From Alentia gelatinosa (taxonomy: Eukaryota; Annelida; Polychaeta; Phyllodocida; Polynoidae), in NCBI GenBank assembly GCA_950022655.1, contig OX465579.1, forward strand, positions 18,761,088-18,825,087: a stretch of DNA of 64,000 nucleotides. The letters are read 5' to 3'. The notes beneath the pieces are model-generated. The model made no database searches and was not told the DNA's origin. It worked only from the letters and a program-made list of their open reading frames with translations. A program made the translations under genes and the position numbers. How positions within the stretch are numbered: the first letter of the stretch is position 1; every line of letters starts with the position of its first letter. This document shows, piece after piece, positions 60,801 through 64,000 of this stretch.

Positions 60801-63719
60801 AAATTCTGAGGGGTCCAATTTGTGTACTTTCAAAATATTCTTCCTTACCGCAGTGTCATTTTATTTACTTGGCTTTTACCACTTTTTGCCCATAGACAAG
60901 CAGATTAGACTGAGAAATATTATTAGATTTTTTTCTGATTTCATTTAATGTGTAGGTTGCATAATATGTGAGTATTACAGAGAATTGTAACTTCTAAAAG
61001 ATTCTGCATAAAAATATTGAACTAATATTTTATTCATAGCAATTGCATAAATCTATGTTTATTATATGACATTTTCAAAAGGTGCCAAAACAAAACCCTA
61101 TCAACCCACGGCGCTGCTGAACTTTTTGTGGAAAAGGAACTCTACCAGGAGATGGTTACCTACTTCAGCCGTAGGCCAGGAGGCCTAGAAGATACCAGCC
61201 CATTTTTTACCACAAGGAGTGGTAACGCTTTGGGCAGCTCGGACATCTCGTATATCATCTCTAAATTGTTCTGCGAGCTAGGCATGAAAGTCAACCCTAC
61301 AATTATTCGGAAAAGTGTTGTTACACATGTGAGTAAAAGCATTCTAAAGTATTTGTGCATATGGAGAAATAGTATAAATGGATGTTAGGGCCCACATGAT
61401 TTTTGTTTTGAGGAAATTATTTTATTTCACAATTAAAATAGAATACATTCATTCTTTATATGTCTTCTCTCTGGGTTTATTTTCTTAAAAATAAAAAATA
61501 ACTAGTTCACCCACTGTGGTGAATGTGTATCTAATGTTCCCTCCTTAGTTCTTTTCTTTTATTTATGAACATTACTATCCCTTTTCTGAGAAAAATGCAT
61601 GAGAAAAAGATTATGAGGTATAAGTTCTTTACCATATTTAATTTAAAATTTCTACAATATAACAGTGAGAAGTAAGACCCTGTGAAGAAAGAGTGACGTT
61701 TTGGCAATAATTTAATTACCAAATGGCGATTTGCATGCTCTAATACAAGGAGTCGCTTATCCTAAATGGTTCATTATGGTAATAATGTTCTAATGAATAC
61801 ATATTTCTCATCAGCTCCTACCAACATCGTCAAGTGATGCATGTAACAACCTCGCTTCATTAATGAAGCATCGCCCGCAGATGCAGCAGCGTGCTTACCA
61901 GCTGAAGTCTCGGGCCACAGCTGGTGCCGCTGCTGCACAGGATGTTTGGGGGATGTGGACTGATGGTGAGAATAAATTGTTTTATTATATATCCGTCCCC
62001 TATACCACATATATTTTGTATGGCACCCTGTTCTGTACACTATTACATTAAAAAGTTGAATACATTGGAGGAGTGGAGACTTCCACTTTATACTACCCCT
62101 AATAAAAAACTCCATAGGCTTAACCCTTTAAAGATGGGGGTCTGTGGCAGAGCCTTGTTGGTCGTGGCGGGTACTTCAGACTGGTATAATCTCAGGGGAC
62201 GGGCCCATTTTTCTCTAAATGAAAAATTCTATTATTTGATAACGTGATATTACACATAACCCTTATCTATTTTATTTGTTTAACCAAATATCATTAAATA
62301 CTATTCTCTGAAAGTTTCATATTCATTGTTCGATTATTTCTTCATGAATAATTGAAAATTGTAAATATTACTAAATTTCATAAATAATTCCTCAAGGCAT
62401 TCTCAGATCTATGCTTGGGAATGCCTCAAGGCATTCTCAGGTTTATGCGGGGGAATGCCTCAAGGCATTATCCGCCCTGAAAGGGTTAACATTGGGTGAA
62501 TGTATTGAGTCTGGAGTTTAGAAAAATGACGTCATTTGTTAATGTAGAAGTAATTTAGATGGGGGGGTAGGATAAACCAAAATCTATATACTTGTGTTAT
62601 TGTTCATCGCACTCCGGCAACATCTTGTATTACTGCTCTCGGCTTCACCTTGCCCAGTAATATTCGATCTTGCCATCATGCAATAAACAACAACGCCACT
62701 AACTCTTGTTTGGTTTCTCCAGATGAACATTATTTCTTTGCCATGTATTGGTAAAATAATTTCTGTATTGTGTACCATGCTATAATTCATACAAAACTCA
62801 ATGAGGCTTGACATTCAATAAGAAGTTGGGCGAAGGTCTTGTTGCATAGATAAATGCTAAAAAAGATATACATAACTTGACGCTGATATGAAAATATCAT
62901 TTCAGGAAGTCTTAATAAAATATTTTTGGGGAATCGTGTGTGTGTATGATCGTGATAGAATAAAAAAGACAAATAAAAATATAATTAAAATGTCCTTTCC
63001 AAAATATTTACTGACTTCTCTGTGCATGAATTTTCAGAATCACCTGGTCCATCCACTACAGCAGGCAAGGGTTCAAATGGTAGGAAAAACAAATTGTTTT
63101 ATGATATACCCGTCCACAAGTTTTGATAGGTGCTGCTGGTCCCTATACAATATATATGGCATGTATTACACCCTGAGCCATACAAAAAAAAGAATAGTAT
63201 AAATAGTTTCCAAATGTAAGTAACATGTAAAGAGACACTAGTACACTAGTTTGTATGCCTGAAAGCCTTGTGATAATTACAGCGCAGTGAAAAAAATAGA
63301 GTATTGTACATTTTACAATTTGATTGCAGTTTTAAATTTACCTCACCCCTTTCACAGACATTATAATAACATGGCAATATAAGAATAATGGAAATTACTC
63401 CGCAAATCCAATTAGAAAAATAAATCTTCATGTTGGTATCTTGCCTATTTTTTAAAATATAGCCACATTCCTGGAACTCTGTATATCTAAATATGTAGCT
63501 AATAAAGATTGAAAGATACTTATGCTAATATAAATACTTATAAGAACTTGTGGAATATTTGTGATATTTTTGTGCATTTAGTTCTAATGAGAGAAGAAAA
63601 GAAAAACGTATTTAACATAAATTTTGCTTTACTAAATGCTGATCAAAATAAATGTGCATTTAATTTCAGCGTCACCTGGAGAAGCCAGAGTCCCAGGTAA
63701 TATGGGCATTGGCACAAAG
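39578..63719 (+). CDS. Candidate THAP / C2H2 / tyrosine recombinase-like gene (exon series)
   Basis: Proposed exons: 39578-39815, 40839-40880, 43559-43600, 43707-43778, 44010-44029, 44550-44710, 45283-45506, 46242-46410, 47369-47580, 60416-60654, 61082-61328, 61815-61965, 63038-63079 and 63670-63719. In order they give a THAP domain, a small basic linker, two C2H2 fingers, a helical core-binding domain and a tyrosine recombinase catalytic fold. Reading phase agrees from 43559 to 45506, from 46242 to 60654 and from 61815 to 63670. It does not agree at THAP-to-exon 2, 45506-to-46242 or inside 61082-61328. So exons are missing or the THAP exon is a separate gene, and one exon carries an indel. 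The last exon probably continues beyond the window. I can name no family with this full architecture. Confidence 0.55.
40050..40760 (-). pseudogene. LINE 3' fragment, second copy
   Basis: The minus strand reads TRLTRLRIGHSKLTHGHLVR, CQQC and HLMLSC, the same Jockey-like C-terminus as 25160-25483. The KSWRSSGKPRSLKSSKS segment follows, and then the shared tail with CCCTATGCCCATTTTATA (40110). Frame breaks separate the parts. Confidence 0.7.
40839..40880 (+). CDS. 42-base exon, duplicate copy 1
   Basis: Acceptor TTTATAG and donor AAAAAG/GTATGA bound 42 bases reading SAAQGKTAATLTK in phase 2-2. A near-identical exon follows at 43559, with flanking introns also copied. The length is a multiple of three, so either copy or both could be used. 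Confidence 0.45.
41085..41745. repeat. Large fold-back element, unit A
   Basis: The left end, GTGTTTTTCAGTTGAGACGA, is mirrored at the right by GTCTCGACTGAAAAACAGCC. Many iterations of GATCTCAA(C/G)TTGAGAC lie between. These motifs are themselves palindromic, so the unit can fold in many registers. Confidence 0.7.
41746..42570. repeat. Large fold-back element, unit B
   Basis: GGGCCCTGTTTTTCTGTTGA at the left is matched by ACTGAAAAACAGGGCCC at the right. Internal GATCTCA repeats are more diverged, with an A/T-rich centre. It abuts unit A tail to head. Confidence 0.7.
42630..42900. repeat. Fold-back plus TATATACC-ended MITE
   Basis: The palindrome AATTATTGATCAGATACA / TGTATCTGATCAATAATT is at about 42645-42705. 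It is followed by a segment bounded by TATTATATACC (about 42748) and GGTATATACTAATA (about 42883). Confidence 0.6.
43029..43484 (+). mobile_element. 5'-truncated LINE insertion
   Basis: This interrupts the second copy of a duplicated segment (compare 40715-40890 with 42973-43610). It carries a LINE ORF2 C-terminus (SPSYRGTRLWDQLIPYIQCS, then FKQKLRTLSNGKK and stop at 43232), a 3'UTR and an A-rich tail at 43465-43484. A 5-base AATCT direct repeat flanks it. Confidence 0.65.
43559..43600 (+). CDS. 42-base exon, duplicate copy 2
   Basis: This is the same as 40839-40880 except for one base (GCAGCTGCATT), giving SAAQGKTAAALTK. The phase 2 donor joins cleanly to 43707 through a shared Arg codon. 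Confidence 0.5.
43707..43778 (+). CDS. Small basic exon
   Basis: Seventy-two bases between TATACTAG and GTAAGTCG encode TAPYKYGLASAVARLGAMGK, then RAEK, in phase 2-2. The Arg/Lys content suggests a linker or nuclear localisation region. Confidence 0.5.
44010..44029 (+). CDS. 20-base micro-exon
   Basis: Between TTATTCACAG and GTAAGATT lie 20 bases that keep the frame between 43778 and 44550, adding SGPEKS. It is supported mainly by phase agreement on both sides. Confidence 0.35.
44550..44710 (+). CDS. C2H2 zinc-finger exon 1
   Basis: The exon reads KFSTTDDVLKMIEKCGRRAY, then the finger KCPLCDVKIRSSLARHIHKKH (C-x2-C, H-x4-H), then KVDKEPARRYKK. It is bounded by CATTGTAG and GTTAGT and ends on a codon boundary. 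Confidence 0.7.
45283..45506 (+). CDS. C2H2 zinc-finger exon 2
   Basis: This encodes EYKVEFRRPGAKRQRKVV, a second finger (CPILSC, then HIRLSH), and a charged helix (SRAYKDLLISARREERVTIV). The donor is AA/GTATGC. It joins exon 44550-44710 in phase 0. Confidence 0.7.
46060..46150. repeat. Partial fold-back of the AACGTCC family
   Basis: GAAAACGTCCAGACTGTGGCCGAAC with CTTAGTTCGAGGTCACCTGT and GGACATTCG resembles the arms of the element at 590-750. Confidence 0.4.
46242..46410 (+). CDS. Recombinase core-binding exon 1
   Basis: Only one frame is open throughout. It reads VKLTEIDLFVVWLQRPRGGL, then KQIGQQAKYLIEMLGRLAEA, then ISLLED. This is a helical segment like the SAM-like core-binding domain of tyrosine recombinases. 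Its required start phase does not match the donor at 45506, so a further small exon may exist between them. Confidence 0.6.
46480..46990. repeat. Non-autonomous DNA-transposon-like repeat, copy 2 (inverted)
   Basis: This is the reverse-complement counterpart of 15740-16330. Shared blocks are AAAAAATGCTCC, CACTACTCGGTCGGTATGCC and ACCCCACTACTAGTGAAACA. Confidence 0.65.
47369..47580 (+). CDS. Recombinase core-binding exon 2
   Basis: The frame joins exon 46242-46410 at a shared Lys codon and reads FILNAEAEGRKFSTVKCYLL, then AMAKFIEFGHLEDRTWVGDH, then LQLFCTSLSNRIQIES. The phase 1 donor (GAAG/GTATTG) fits exon 60416 exactly, across the intron that holds element 2. Confidence 0.7.
47655..48185 (+). 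repeat. Element 2 5' LTR
   Basis: It starts TGTAGTGGGACGGG and ends CCACCACA. TATATATA lies at 47794-47801 and AATAAA at 48015-48020. Confidence 0.95.
48187..48204 (+). promoter_or_regulatory. Element 2 primer-binding site (tRNA-His-like)
   Basis: TGGTGCCATGACCAGGAT lies one base after the LTR. It resembles the complement of the animal tRNA-His 3' end, with a few differences from the sequence I know. The differences could reflect this species' own tRNA. Confidence 0.5.
48240..50135 (+). CDS. Element 2 Gag polyprotein
   Basis: ATG at 48240 is the first after the primer site and opens 631 codons. Residues 1-130 are charged and disordered. Residues about 135-190 form a predicted coiled coil (LAEFDREREARDMCRELEAR and onward). 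Residues about 300-490 contain the gag core (EHWFAGFCEDIQCNGWNKVD, then GLALQQMLLEVYPG). An RGRGRGR-type segment comes near 525. The CCHC knuckle CWRCNKMGHISPDC starts at residue 586. It ends 25 bases after the start of the protease frame, which is -1. Confidence 0.93.
   Translation: MHGSGIKTRSEQESEDGEVTSQQTLPARNDDKSPKPEGGGETQKSGKEKSRKRTAAQNLSSTVLKSFSPAADSRHGPARDLEGLSKIGSQTDSPGESSTPRNRSENTLRVSSEEVPVGFLGPELLAEFDREREARDMCRELEARNREIAEKVAQRHHNLEELSVREIETLEKIERLDQHVQYMKDQVRLAETESSQRMPMSQAGWSNVRDHLYSPPGRVEDPEKTPNRFISGTKGVKTPLVSFRLPSESRMGSPSSERTSKAIAELGFNSFNQVREQDRIFNLSMVRADKVPMMRPENAARKNAVIPKPYGKGMEWEHWFAGFCEDIQCNGWNKVDALPYLKRALRDGPGEAALRAFRRSGGTEWDELVEVASYYCGQLVTLNPRSTFLKRIQGKEETTRAYGLALQQMLLEVYPGTGLDSPALHEDLQTQFVKGLRDDDVRAEVISKWEPGMNFMQVLRIVDAYEQRCILFGKYANPGKTSRVNIVGSTWSQVEEDTYECQEAEIEDILSNVRSMVLGRGGFNRRGRGRGRTPSFGRNSDVPSVAEAKPITTDPEGNSSEVMKLLTKINERLNQVEKNQLDVRRCWRCNKMGHISPDCPETRNVTTVETSRSLPALMVASQGEPENKGGL
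50111..50815 (+). CDS. Element 2 aspartic protease frame
   Basis: This is open from just after a stop at 50108 and lies -1 to gag, overlapping it by 25 bases. The protease domain starts at about 50385 (WYVPARIQGRKVDLLLDTGA), with the catalytic Asp at 50435-50437 and a GILGVDFL flap-distal motif. There is no suitable Met at the domain start, so expression through -1 frameshifting from gag is expected. The G-GAA-AAC at 50114-50120 is only a partial slippery match. It overlaps the pol frame by 76 bases. Confidence 0.85.
   Translation, partial: TGKQRRTVASGNTAVREGKCQETQTCEMYKEENISNLPEKGKIQNTVATICSKYLSPGHPCLQWLCQRGWDLGTLDGISRFIRQPSPLGGRRWYVPARIQGRKVDLLLDTGASRSVLNNGLYQSLGFAQECHVPGASAKAANGTHMRCYGSVIIPVSIGNTEFVWGPILSDIEESGILGVDFLTLYGGSVDLPDGTLRLKFPELMEVECSCRRISSLISVRQDVGIPPSRWLMS
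50740..54462 (+). CDS. Element 2 Pol: reverse transcriptase, RNase H, integrase
   Basis: 1240 codons, intact. RT has RFCIDYRKLN, FCTLDLQSGYWQV, MPFGLCNAPTTFE and YLDD at about residue 360. RNase H has LDTDAS (about 511), KRELLAVV, LRTDHSSLKWL and HINADCLSR with the Asp retained. Integrase has an HHCC zinc site (CSICSK), a D-D-E triad at residues 825, 885 and 921 (35 residues between the last two) and a GPF-type tail (LAPNWDGPFRIVQLL). A final basic, Pro/Arg-rich tail of about 110 residues follows. The frame is -1 to protease. A C7 run at 50788-50794 inside the overlap is a plausible slip site. Confidence 0.95.
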   Translation: MSTDLFIDFCPTRCGHPPQQMVNVLIAGEGDLPRGDALFEPDPELFSKKGIQAWDTLIGSAREGSIPISNHTSGLIKLRKGDTLGWVTLAHVDGLVDSSPQGITPIPVSEITGEDGQSKLERSDLIGNDYEEVRVSAIDTGTGSLPVPSPLHETLETLVQTTDALNSGERHELRILLKKMESIFTRPGDPLGRTDRVEHTIDTEGHQPFRLPYRRLPPVKREALEEEVGKMMDQKVIIPSASPWASPVVMVTKKDGTCRFCIDYRKLNGINRKNAYPIPRIDESLDSLGGNQWFCTLDLQSGYWQVKMNSGDQSKTAFTTHQGLYEFTVMPFGLCNAPTTFESMMDQMLRGLQWKKCLVYLDDIIIFGKNYVECLENLREVFERIQSYGLKLKPQKCKLFRKSVEYLGRIVSGNGIRADPSKLEVVANWPRPQNIKDIRSFLGFCSYYRDFIPGFSEIAHPMQQYVVLDKPGKQKEIQWTPEAEHAFLGLKRKFTETPVLKYPLAQGRFILDTDASNESIGAALSQIQDGIEVPIAFASNSLSKSQRNYCTTKRELLAVVVYVRKYRHFLAGGDFILRTDHSSLKWLFNFKDAEGMIGRWLAALSEFGLTNCQIEHRAGKSHINADCLSRRPVRKCGRPDCRDCGEHRAVIATLRSQKVKPPLNYQWTLEQIKESQQADPDLFRLTKLIANGLHRPTGPEISPENREFRNLCGQWKELEVRDGVLYRWRTTLQPLKRALQLVVPRELRSGLMTLCHEHRSAAHLGRKRTVARIRRRYYWPGMGADIRRWISGCSICSKVKPGVGLGKMPLQQELFGVRFARIALDIISGIDESEEGNTCMMVVMEYYTKYVQIYPMKNHKAATCAEALVKNWMLPFGTPSVLHSDQGREFESQIWKEMCRILEIKKTHTNPYRPQSDGMVERFNWTLIQCLRTLVDENRNNWDELAPFIAHAYNGTIHSSTGCSPNLLVFGEEIVMPADIVYGVPGMSTDDPCPIGFVEKLRERFVEGYYLARRNLTKAAEWQKTGHDVNLKPRKFRVGDRVVRYHTPLVNVKLAPNWDGPFRIVQLLSEMTVVIEDEWSRRRYKSHVARLRLWEGKRECSDFEVSHPATKRDVSLNTGPTGKPGRSRVQRAGKPGVKPPSTRRRQTPIGKSRSKVTGVPSGCSPTRRKPGRPRKVIPTYANLKKEVWVEEKPDTEKSKFATNRAVYNKHGSRCRMESKIDSKPRRSSRLKSKAVVNYKE
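50788..50794 (+). promoter_or_regulatory. Candidate -1 frameshift site between protease and Pol
   Basis: Seven consecutive C residues, read ATC CCC CCC in the protease frame. They satisfy the X-XXY-YYZ slippery rule and lie inside the 76-base protease/Pol overlap. A miscounted homopolymer would give the same picture. Confidence 0.45.
54463..55030 (+). other. Element 2 pol-ORF3 spacer
   Basis: 568 non-coding bases between the Pol stop and the extra ORF. The last 120 hold promoter-like motifs. The first 400 show no long ORF and no splice signal that I would trust. Confidence 0.6.
54912..54985 (+). promoter_or_regulatory. Candidate internal pol II promoter for the element 2 extra ORF
   Basis: An inverted CCAAT box (ATTGG, 54913-54917) is followed by TATATAAG at 54949-54956. 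An initiator-like TCACTCT lies at 54978-54984 with its A (54980) 31 bases after the start of the TATA box. The ORF3 ATG follows 51 bases later, at 55031, as the first ATG after the initiator. Confidence 0.6.
55031..57865 (+). CDS. Element 2 extra ORF: 944-residue protein with tandem C2H2-like fingers
   Basis: Residues 1-150 are acidic and Ser-rich. Residues about 155-175 form a conserved-looking block (SLEQMLAGIPDPKTRAIVQS). A long Lys/Ser/Gly-rich region follows. Two unusual C2H2-type fingers start at residues 463 (CVFLSC, ending RHLVEVH) and 502 (CLGKKGGSC, ending RHIAREH). A basic Ser/Arg stretch near 600-660 (KKRSLSREPSQKSSKAKRQV) looks like a nuclear localisation signal. A C-terminal helical region (about 760-880) is rich in Arg, Glu and Ala. 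There is no signal peptide or membrane helix. Its intactness in a recent insertion implies it is maintained by selection. The function is unknown. A chromatin-targeting or transcriptional role is inference. Confidence 0.85.
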   Translation: MADRAPSTEGERELPSPLPGSSASAERGADLDDDALLIRSDDGDFDLEGYESADSVLLGETRDERPGKGKSHTGKKSEAAPAAKGSSGARPKTSSVKTEASDSDVFMAEGSESERDTPRRGRARPRRHSPRKSSEEMGSRHEVSTQSLEQMLAGIPDPKTRAIVQSMYQNWTPPGVELAEAGTFLAPGPVAKPGKSEAGTETAMETDSSVGDDSVKGSSSKGEKPVSTPAKPAPGKSVSKTEVSKPREADKTEPQLSKQNRKRLRRAARKRAEAELERTGGQPKSRDSEKGKPQTGKREESKGAESKGSDKPAAQAGPSVADTIPSTSTGATGGGEVKCWGTEMDKAKPLVSSNPDNDDGDFQPGVKRAGKRTVARQIPASLLGKTYTCLEDLRHGNRHYIPDGVGLDGTSDDEEWLVDEGSPNAWYIDRVKGVSRVSRLKYEDQVKDRIAYAWHKFGNGNHCVFLSCHGRDKKLSPTYATEGRYARHLVEVHLAERPWLQCLGKKGGSCQAGCASSRRSCLVRHIAREHRTAGAAARERVMNLWQRFVDLGSETQRGKPEPETCVTDGRLFKIGWKKNPGWFGTLMLSASKHRQMSKESRKKRSLSREPSQKSSKAKRQVKKLSSSSSSETDTSERSSRKPRKKLAPGKHTIADVVEAAYQVGPKLSGGLKVLSDLSEGNVPTASKARGPVEKPARTRPSSSLSGVSPLNRGVTQAPGKVEEEEAFPALPPPANPVVEVKKKPTTQSPVASKVTSSPCAMSVEYVQRADQLESHIGGRVRTGAQSLHEGLVKELVNLARFEVREATKGLAKQYALDLEDARIAKTTAQSRFARAEAQTHRQDERCLRHLGMSLYDIGDDPQALEEAWLARQRSRGRFLQFTTEESNSTRQQLAGMLGWSPVEENSQQDTTSIAAQPMDVSVDTPLSGPGQTPQDHHRIGSTDG
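57866..59250 (+). other. Element 2 3' non-coding region and polypurine tract
   Basis: About 1.4 kb without a convincing ORF. It includes a T8 run near 58060 and an A/T-rich segment at 58980-59110. It ends in the purine-rich ACTGGGAGGGGTAA (59237-59250) directly before the 3' LTR, the expected plus-strand primer. Confidence 0.65.
59251..59781 (+). repeat. Element 2 3' LTR
   Basis: 531 bases, matching the 5' LTR except for one visible C-to-T change. It is followed by the target duplication CTAG (59782-59785). Confidence 0.95.
60416..60654 (+). CDS. Recombinase catalytic exon 1
   Basis: This continues exon 47369-47580 in frame across the 12.8 kb intron: DNLLKPGDLQKVMNLEKMTM, then TACRDYLIVNVMANNASRPG, then PIQNMLVSHV. 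The Arg in NASRPGPIQNM sits where the first catalytic Arg of eukaryotic tyrosine recombinase-like proteins lies (NxSRxGxxxNM pattern). It ends TDDGCHIIS before GTAAAT. Confidence 0.7.
61082..61328 (+). CDS. Recombinase catalytic exon 2 (frame break near its start)
   Basis: The well-conserved frame reads KTLSTHGAAELFVEKELYQE, then FFTTRSGNALGSSDISYIIS, then VNPTIIRKSVVTH. The IIRKS Arg is in the position of the second catalytic Arg. The exon length is one over a multiple of three, and the first 10 or so bases are in a different frame from the rest. That points to a 2-base loss or 1-base gain near 61090. Otherwise the acceptor is not where I place it. Confidence 0.6.
61815..61965 (+). CDS. Recombinase catalytic exon 3 (His and Tyr)
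   Basis: This joins the previous exon in phase 0 and reads LLPTSSSDACNNLASLMKHR, then PQMQQRAYQLKSRATAGAAA, then AQDVWGMWTD. LMKHRPQMQQRAY gives the His and the nucleophile-type Tyr at recombinase spacing. Confidence 0.65.
62120..62489. mobile_element. piggyBac-like MITE, copy 3
   Basis: TTAACCCTTTAAAGATGG at the left, CTGAAAGGGTTAA at the right, TTAA at both ends. Three tandem GAATGCCTCAAGGCATTCTC-type hairpins lie near the right end. It sits in an intron of the recombinase-like gene. Confidence 0.75.
63038..63079 (+). CDS. 42-base exon (SPG motif)
   Basis: Between ATTTTCAG and GTAGGA, phase 1-1, reading ESPGPSTTAGKGSN. It follows exon 61815-61965 in frame. Confidence 0.45.
63670..63719 (+). 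CDS. Short exon (SPG motif), continues beyond window
   Basis: Acceptor TAATTTCAG, then ASPGEARVPGNMGIGTK before GTATGA. An internal donor (CCCAG/GTAATA at 63696) would give a 27-base version. Both keep the frame from 63079. SPG recurs from the previous exon, suggesting a small repeat-encoded tail. Confidence 0.4.
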
Positions 63720-63910
63720 GTATGAAAGCAATTATTGAATAATTTCATGAATACATTTTTATTTCAATATCACCTTATGTCAGTAATAGAAAGCCATGGA
63801 GCCAATAGACATATTGAATCTGTCACATGAGAGTAAAATAATACTGTATAACGGAAGTTGGGAATTGATTACTTTAGGATACAATCATTGTACATATATT
63901 GTCATCTTGG

Positions 63911-64000
63911 TTAACCCTTTAAGGAGAGGTACCTACAGCCGAGCTACCCCATTAAGGACTCGTGCTGGTGGTACTCTATACTACTAGGGGACGAACACTT
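63911..64000. mobile_element. piggyBac-like MITE, copy 4 (left end only)
   Basis: TTAACCCTTTAAGGAGAGGT matches the left ends of the copies at 20641 and 62120. The rest lies beyond the window. Confidence 0.55.

Noticed and set aside
1..64000. CRISPR arrays, bacterial operons, rRNA genes
   Set aside because: No regularly spaced direct repeats with unique spacers, no Shine-Dalgarno-linked gene trains and no rRNA-like sequence were seen. Introns and retroelements show eukaryotic nuclear DNA.

Overview
The window is animal nuclear DNA. Genes are split by GT-AG introns, the background is AT-rich, and much of the sequence is transposon-derived: two large Ty3/gypsy elements, several LINE fragments, tRNA-derived SINEs and many fold-back MITEs. 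A long-chain acyl-CoA dehydrogenase with nine exons, a THAP domain and two different tyrosine-recombinase-like genes fit a marine invertebrate such as a mollusc, another lophotrochozoan or a lancelet. I cannot fix the phylum from sequence alone.

Layout: 1-1.65 kb is intron or repeat DNA with two tRNA-like units. 1.65-4.4 kb (+) is the last exon of an unrecognised Met/Pro/Gly-rich protein. 4.4-7.7 kb is intergenic repeat DNA. 7.76-20.28 kb (-) is a complete nine-exon ACADL-like gene with a mitochondrial presequence and a one-base frame break in its last exon. 20.3-26.3 kb is intergenic, with MITEs, a decayed gypsy protease/RT remnant and a LINE tail. 26.28-35.18 kb (+) is GC-rich LTR element 1 (gag, pro, frame-broken pol, and an extra zinc-finger ORF), with mismatched LTRs. 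35.26-37.35 kb (-) is a KIAA1958/Crypton-like tyrosine recombinase gene. 38.0-39.4 kb (-) is a LINE remnant with RNase H, split by a SINE. 39.58-63.7 kb (+) holds a string of exons that read as THAP, two C2H2 zinc fingers, a tyrosine recombinase core-binding domain and a catalytic domain. LTR element 2 (47.66-59.78 kb, about 12.1 kb, near-identical LTRs) sits inside one intron of that gene.

The most unusual content is in the mobile elements. Both full-length gypsy elements carry a long extra ORF after integrase with a tandem C2H2 pair. In element 2 this ORF is preceded by a convincing CCAAT/TATA/initiator core promoter. In element 1 it is fused to the integrase tail and ends in a clean splice-donor/acceptor pair. 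The cellular-type gene that hosts element 2 also pairs tandem zinc fingers with a recombinase fold. So DNA-binding fingers are joined to integration or recombination machinery three times in this window. Whether these are related or convergent needs comparison that I could not run.
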